Shown in pieces: positions 57,900 through 64,000 of a DNA stretch of 64,000 nucleotides. Numbering within the stretch: the first letter of the stretch is position 1; each line of letters starts with the position of its first letter. Source of the stretch: Cacajao melanocephalus (lineage: Eukaryota; Chordata; Mammalia; Primates; Pitheciidae); the NCBI GenBank assembly GCA_963573385.1, contig CAUYLG010041472.1, positions 31,912 through 95,911 of the forward strand, read 5' to 3'. A program made the translations under genes and the position numbers. The notes under the pieces are model-generated. The model searched no databases and was not told where the DNA came from. It was given only the letters and a program-made list of their open reading frames with translations.

Positions 57900-58572
57900 A
57901 AAACAAAACTCACATTCATACACCAGGCAGTACAATGGGCAGTAGAATCCTGAGTTCTAGTCTTGTCTCTCCAACTTACTAGAATAGTTTCCTCATTTGT
58001 TAACAGAAATGACCATGTGTCTTGACTACAAGATTATAAGGACCAAACAGAAGAATGTATGTGAAAGTAATCTGTACACTATAAAACATGGTTATTGTTA
58101 TATTATAGGTACACAAAGCAGTTAGTCTACCTTTGGCCAGTTTAGGTGTTAAGTTTTACTTTAAAAGGCCTCAATTCTACAATACTCTATTTCTGTGATC
58201 CAAGGCTAGTGAAAATTTTATATTGTTGCCCCAATTTCACTTGATTCCCTTATGTTCCTCAAACTTCTCTAACCAAATGGGCTCCATGTCTCCAAAATGG
58301 TAAAGACCACTAAAACTGATCACCTCTATCCTTTTGTTTCTAATATTCTAAGATTCTTGGGTGTATGCTCCCAAAGCACTTTGTCCATAACGCTACTTGA
58401 GCAATTTTCTTAGTCTACTTTCCATTACAGGTTTATCTGACACCACCTCTTAAAGAAAAAGCCAAAGGTAGGTTGTCCTATGTTGTTTTATATTCCCCGT
58501 AGCAATTAACATGGAGCTTTATACACAAAGTACTAAAAAAGTATTAATTGGGTTGACTTGATGCTAATTTCT

Positions 58573-58858
58573 CTCTCTTTTTTGCATGGAATCTAGCTCT
58601 GTCACCCAGGCTGGAGTGCAGTGGCGCCATCTTGGCTCACTGCAACCTCTGCCTCCTGGGTTTAAGCAATTCTCTGCCTCAGCCTCCCAAGTAGCTGGGA
58701 TTACAAGCACCCATCACCACTCCCGGCTAATTTTTGTATTTTTACTAGAGACGGGGTTTCACCATGTTGGCCAGGCTGGTTTTGAACTCCTGATCTCATG
58801 ATCCACCTGCCTCAGCCTCCCAAAGTGCTCAGATTACCACCTCTCAAAGTGCTGGGAT
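58573..58858 (-). mobile_element. Alu SINE, 5' end rearranged
   Basis: Starts TTTTTTGCATGGAATCTAGC and normal through CCTCCCAAAGTGCTC, then a second ACCTCTCAAAGTGCTGGG copy. The GGCC head is missing. Confidence 0.9.
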
Positions 58859-59013
58859 TTATACTTACCCCTACTACACCATAATTATAGACTACCTTAT
58901 TATTTTGTACTGCCATTGGCCTGGTACAATGTGAAACACATAGTCTATATTTTTTAAGGACCCGATATGACTAGTTCTTTTGTTTTTTGTTGTTATTGTT
59001 GCTTTGGATGTTT

Positions 59014-59137
59014 GTTTTTGGAGACAGGGTATCTGTTACCCAGGCTACAGTGCAGTGGCACAATCAGAATTCACTGTAACCTCGAACTCCTGGGTTCGAG
59101 CAATCCTCCTATCTCGGCCTCTCAATTAACTAGGACA
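59014..59137 (-). mobile_element. Alu fragment
   Basis: GGAGACAGGGTATCTGTTACCCAGG to CTCGGCCTCTCAATTAACTAGG. Only the 3' arm is left. Confidence 0.85.
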
Positions 59138-59671
59138 TAACTGAAAGTGAAAGCAAGTATGACAACTCAGATCTTAGTTTTAGTTTTAAAAATGACAAGC
59201 TATGGGTGTGACCTTAGGCAAACTGCTTCATTTCTCCAGGCCTAAGACACCTCTCACACTTTTAAAGTCTGGAGAGGAAGTTGAAAGGAATCAAGTAAGA
59301 ACAAGCCCTTCTGAAAAACCCTAGGTTTATCTCTAGTATAGCACTTATCATTGTGTATTATAATTGTCTACTTGTTACTCTCCTGTAACAAACCTTGAGC
59401 TCTTGAAAGGCCAGAACTATGTATTTCATCTCTGAATCCAAACATGTGCATAGAACATGGTACACAGTTAACAGTTCAGTAAATGCTCAATGGCCAAACT
59501 GCTGAAAATTACAAGTGCCTATACTTTTATGTATAAGTGGACTTATATAAACTTACAAAAAAGAATAATTCATCTCCCACATGTACACCCCTTCCAAATA
59601 ACATTAATCATAGTATTTTCCTTATCATCACCAACTAAAGTCCAGGTTTTATTTTTTGTTGGTAGTGTTTT

Positions 59672-59970
59672 TGTTGTTTTTTAAAGACAGGGTCTTGCTC
59701 TGTAACCCAAGCTGGAGTGCAGTGGTACAACCAACAGCTCACTGCAGTCTCAAATCCCTGGACTAATCAAGCAAATCTTCCCACCTCAGCTCCCAGAGTA
59801 GCTCGGACTACAGGGATGTGTCACCACAACCGACTAAGTTTTGTATATTTTGTAGAGATAGGGTTTCATCATGTTGCCCAGGCTGGTCTCAAACTCCAGA
59901 GCTCAAACAATCCATCCACCTCAGCCTCCCAAAATGCTGGAATTATAGGTGTGAGACACTGCACCAAGCC
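59672..59970 (-). mobile_element. Alu SINE, old (J-like)
   Basis: TTTAAAGACAGGGTCTTGCTCTG start, GTGAGACACTGCACCAAGCC end, many changes. Confidence 0.9.
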
Positions 59971-60086
59971 TAGGAAGTCCAATTCTTGAATGCCCAGAAT
60001 TATCTGAAATTCAGGATCCCTAGGAGATATCCTAACAGGGGCCTCAAAAGTGCATGCCTCCTACACTCTAAATAATACACCTCCTA

Positions 60087-60437
<351 letters not shown>

Positions 60438-61224
60438 ATAATATCTAATGCTTATACATTATTTCATAGTTCAAAGCACTTTCACATCCATACTCTCAAT
60501 TAATCCTTGATAATGACCCCATAAGAAGGTAGTATCAAATTCATTTTATATTTGAGGAAACTGAGTCTCATATTTTAAATAATTTGCTAACCTAAGGCAA
60601 GCTGACATCAACTAAGGGAGGGCTTTCACATTTAGCCTCTTGCTTCAGTGCCCAAAAGAGGCAGAAACAAGAACACCACCATCTCCACTCCCCTGGCCCT
60701 TACAAACGAGCTGGATCAGACCAGTATCTGCTACTGCTTTACTGAGCTGACTACCTTTTAAGCTTTTCTTGTCTCCAAAAAATCAGTTACCCAGAGTATT
60801 TTTATTATGTCTTAAGCAAAAAAATAAGACCAGCCCAGGGAGAAAAACTCCTAAGACTACAAACAGCCACATTCATAAGCTGCTGGCTTATATTTTTATA
60901 TACAAAGTTAAAGAAATAAGGGCAAAACTTGCTCCAACAGATGGTTGTAAACCCTACTGACCAAACAGCCCCTCAGTTAGTTTATATACAGCTAGTTTAG
61001 TTTGTAATAGTTTTTTACTTTCTTCAATAATTTTTACTGCCTATTGTTTTCTCCAAACCATTCCAAAAGCCTAAAGAGAAAAGGTCACATCCTTCTAGTT
61101 AATTTACATCTGTTCCTTTACAATGACCATAGAGTACCCAAACCAAAACTGGACTGCAAACCATGTTTTTCTGGCCTAGAAATTTATATAAAGTCTTATC
61201 CAAATTTAAAAATTAAAATACATG

Positions 61225-61505
61225 GGCTGGGCACGGTGGTTCATGCCTGTAATCCCAGCACTTGGGAGGCTAAGGCAGAAGGATCACTTGAGGTCAGGAT
61301 TTCAAGACTAGCCTGGGTAACATAGTAAGACCTTGTCTCTATAAAAAATAAAATTATTCTGGGCATGGTGGCATGCATCTGTCCCAGCTACTTGGGAGGC
61401 TGAAGTGGGAGGATAGCTTAAGCCTCAGAGGTCAAGGCTGCAGTGAGCCAAGATCATGTCATTGCACTCCAGACGACAGAGCAAGACCTGCCTCAAAAAT
61501 TAAAA
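61225..61505 (+). mobile_element. Alu SINE, nearly full length
   Basis: GGGCTGGGCACGGTGGTTCATGCC head. Short deletions in both arms (CATCTGTCCCAGCTACTTG, CACTCCAGACGACAG). Confidence 0.92.
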
Positions 61506-61511
61506 GATTGT

Positions 61512-61968
<457 letters not shown>

Positions 61969-62967
61969 TTAAAATCCATTAAAAACCACTTAAGGTACGG
62001 TAAAATATCCAGGACAAGAACCAAAAGAAATGTCTAGAGACCATCAAATTAATTGGAAAAATAAGATTCTAAGGCAGTTCCACTCGAAGTCATACTTAGG
62101 GTACCACAAGTGAACACTCTGGATTTAAGCACCACATTGTATCTATAGCCAAAGTGAATGCATTAGGACAGTGGCTTAGCAAGAAGGTTCTCTCTGTTCA
62201 GACCAGCAGTATCCAACCAGCAGCAGCTTGCCACCCCTTACCCACATTAGTCCCCATTACAAATGCCCTGAAGCCTAGTCACAGAACAGCAGCAGTTAAG
62301 CCAGGCAGTACTAAAAGTTAGAAGGAAATGAGCATGCCACCTGACACTTTTCTGGCACAGGCTAAGCTGATTAGTTTAGGTTACAAACACGACTACAAGA
62401 CTCCAGTACACTGATGAAACTACTCTTTTTCTACAAACTAAAAATAAGCTATTAAAACGGGAGTGTTCCACAAGTATTTCTGCCCTGCCAGCAATCCAAA
62501 GTTCCATTTCCTCAAATCCTTTATCTAGTCTAGTCTTATTGGATCCAAGTCTCCACACCTCCCCCATCTTCCCCACTCTTCGTACTATGAACACAGTAAA
62601 AGACCTGGACGACTTAATAACACATGCTTTTAACATTTCTTTTCCAGTAAGCAAATGTGCAGAACTTCTATGGCTCCTTCCTTGTGTAGACCACAACTGG
62701 AAGATATGCTGAGCTGCAGCAAAGAATTATGAAAAACAAAGAAAAACTGAAGGACAAGATGCGGCATGCTCGGGAAGTTACCTAAATGCTTTTCATTCAG
62801 GCAGGAATAGAAGGAGCCTCACCTACCTAGAAGAATAGAGCATAAGGACAAATGGTGTCTAGTAAAAGCCACACTATACTTCTCACTTTAGAACAAAGCC
62901 ATCAAGCATGCTCTAGAGATGGACTCATGTCCAAATAACTTTAGTAGTCTGTAAGAATCTTTAGACT

Positions 62968-63256
<289 letters not shown>

Positions 63257-63489
63257 GAATCATTAGGTTATCTCAGGGTTGAAGTAACATTTTCAGGGTA
63301 AACAAATTCCCATTGATTTATTTAAGCCAAATAAATCAAGCTTGAATTGCAGATTTTCTGGTCATACAGAGCTGAGAGAAGGACTCATATCATACTACTA
63401 GGAAGTGGAAATTCCAAAGAAGCTAAAAAACCCTGTCCTCAGTAGCTCTTTCTGCTCTCAAGCCCTGAGATAAGCCAGCACTTCCTCTC

Positions 63490-64000
63490 CAAGGTCAAAA
63501 ATTAACCACAGACTTTGAATATCCTTGTGCTTCATCACCAACAAGCCGGACGTTCACTCAGAACCAATCTGAAAGTCGGCAATTACAAAGACGACAGGTG
63601 GATAAATCCACAAAAATGGGAAAAAACCAGTGCAAAAAGGCTGAGAACACCCAAAATCAGAATGCCTCTCCTCCTACAGGGGATCACAGCTCCTCATCAG
63701 CAAGAGAACAGGGCATGACGGAGAATGAGTGTGACAAACTGACAGAATCAGGCTTCAGAAGGTGGATAATAAGAAACTTCTGTGAGCTAAAAGAACATGT
63801 AACTAACCCAATGCAAAGAAACTAAGAACCTTGAAAGAAGATTTAACGAAATGCTAACGAGAATGGACACCTTAGAGAGGAATATAAAGGAATTGATGGA
63901 GCTGAAAAACACAACACGAGAACTTCAAAAAGCATGCACAAGTTTCAACAGCTGAATTGACCAAGCAGAAGAAAGGATATCAGAGGTCGAAGATGAACTC
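63490..64000 (+). mobile_element. L1 retrotransposon (L1PB/L1MA-like), 5' UTR end and broken ORF1, runs off the window
   Basis: TTGTGCTTCATCACCAACAAG precedes an ORF1 start codon at 63616 whose product begins Met-Gly-Lys-Asn-Gln-Cys-Lys-Lys and includes Gly-Phe-Arg-Arg-Trp-Ile-Ile. This is the N-terminus of primate L1 ORF1p. The frame stops at 63823-63825, and typical ORF1 text continues in other frames (GAAATGCTAACGAGAATGGAC, CAAGCAGAAGAAAGGATATC). The copy is therefore inactive here. It lies in + orientation, antisense to LUZP1, and may continue past 64000. Confidence 0.87.

Noticed and set aside
63598..63825. Possible protein-coding gene at the right edge
   Set aside because: The peptide is the start of L1 ORF1p and the frame is disrupted. 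Annotated as a dead retrotransposon.

Overview
This window is primate nuclear DNA. It contains the 3' two-thirds of KDM1A (LSD1, the FAD-dependent lysine demethylase) on the + strand and, tail to tail with it, the 3' half of LUZP1 (leucine zipper protein 1) on the - strand. Intact spliced exons with canonical GT/AG junctions, about 40 Alu copies or fragments, MIR, L2, L1, hAT and Tigger fossils and several microsatellites all fit a simian primate. The synteny matches human chromosome 1p36.12. My spliced LUZP1 model is 1,072 residues, whereas I recall 1,076 for human, so a non-human primate is quite possible. I cannot settle the species from here.

Bases 1-24,228 hold KDM1A. The window opens on the last 16 bases of exon 8, and exons 9-19 follow. 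Together they encode residues 365-852: the end of the first amine-oxidase segment, the Tower domain that binds RCOR1/CoREST, and the second amine-oxidase segment with Lys661, Trp751, Tyr761 and Glu801. Intron 8 carries the 12-nt neuronal micro-exon 8a (6861-6872, encoding Asp-Thr-Val-Lys). About 300 nt downstream lies an almost perfect reverse complement of the micro-exon and both of its splice sites (7173-7193), and YCAY motifs cluster between them. This is the most interesting structure in the window.

Bases 24,229-24,545 are a very short intergenic gap between the two convergent polyadenylation sites. Bases 24,546-30,023 are the long LUZP1 3' UTR. The LUZP1 coding exons are 30,024-30,182 (C-terminal 52 residues) and 32,332-35,391 (1,020 residues: N-terminal coiled coil, then a long Ser/Arg/Lys-rich, probably disordered tail). 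The 5' UTR part of the large exon runs to about 35,510. From 35,511 to 64,000 I see only the 5' intron of LUZP1, filled with repeats. These include a solo LTR that splits an older Alu monomer (55,581-56,127), a hAT element with a perfect 8-bp target duplication and a nested Alu (42,489-42,888), a MER2-like Tigger, and at the right edge a broken L1 ORF1.

KDM1A and LUZP1 have no known joint function. Their relation here is positional: convergent transcription with tails only about 320 bp apart. I found no additional protein-coding gene, RNA gene or CRISPR array.
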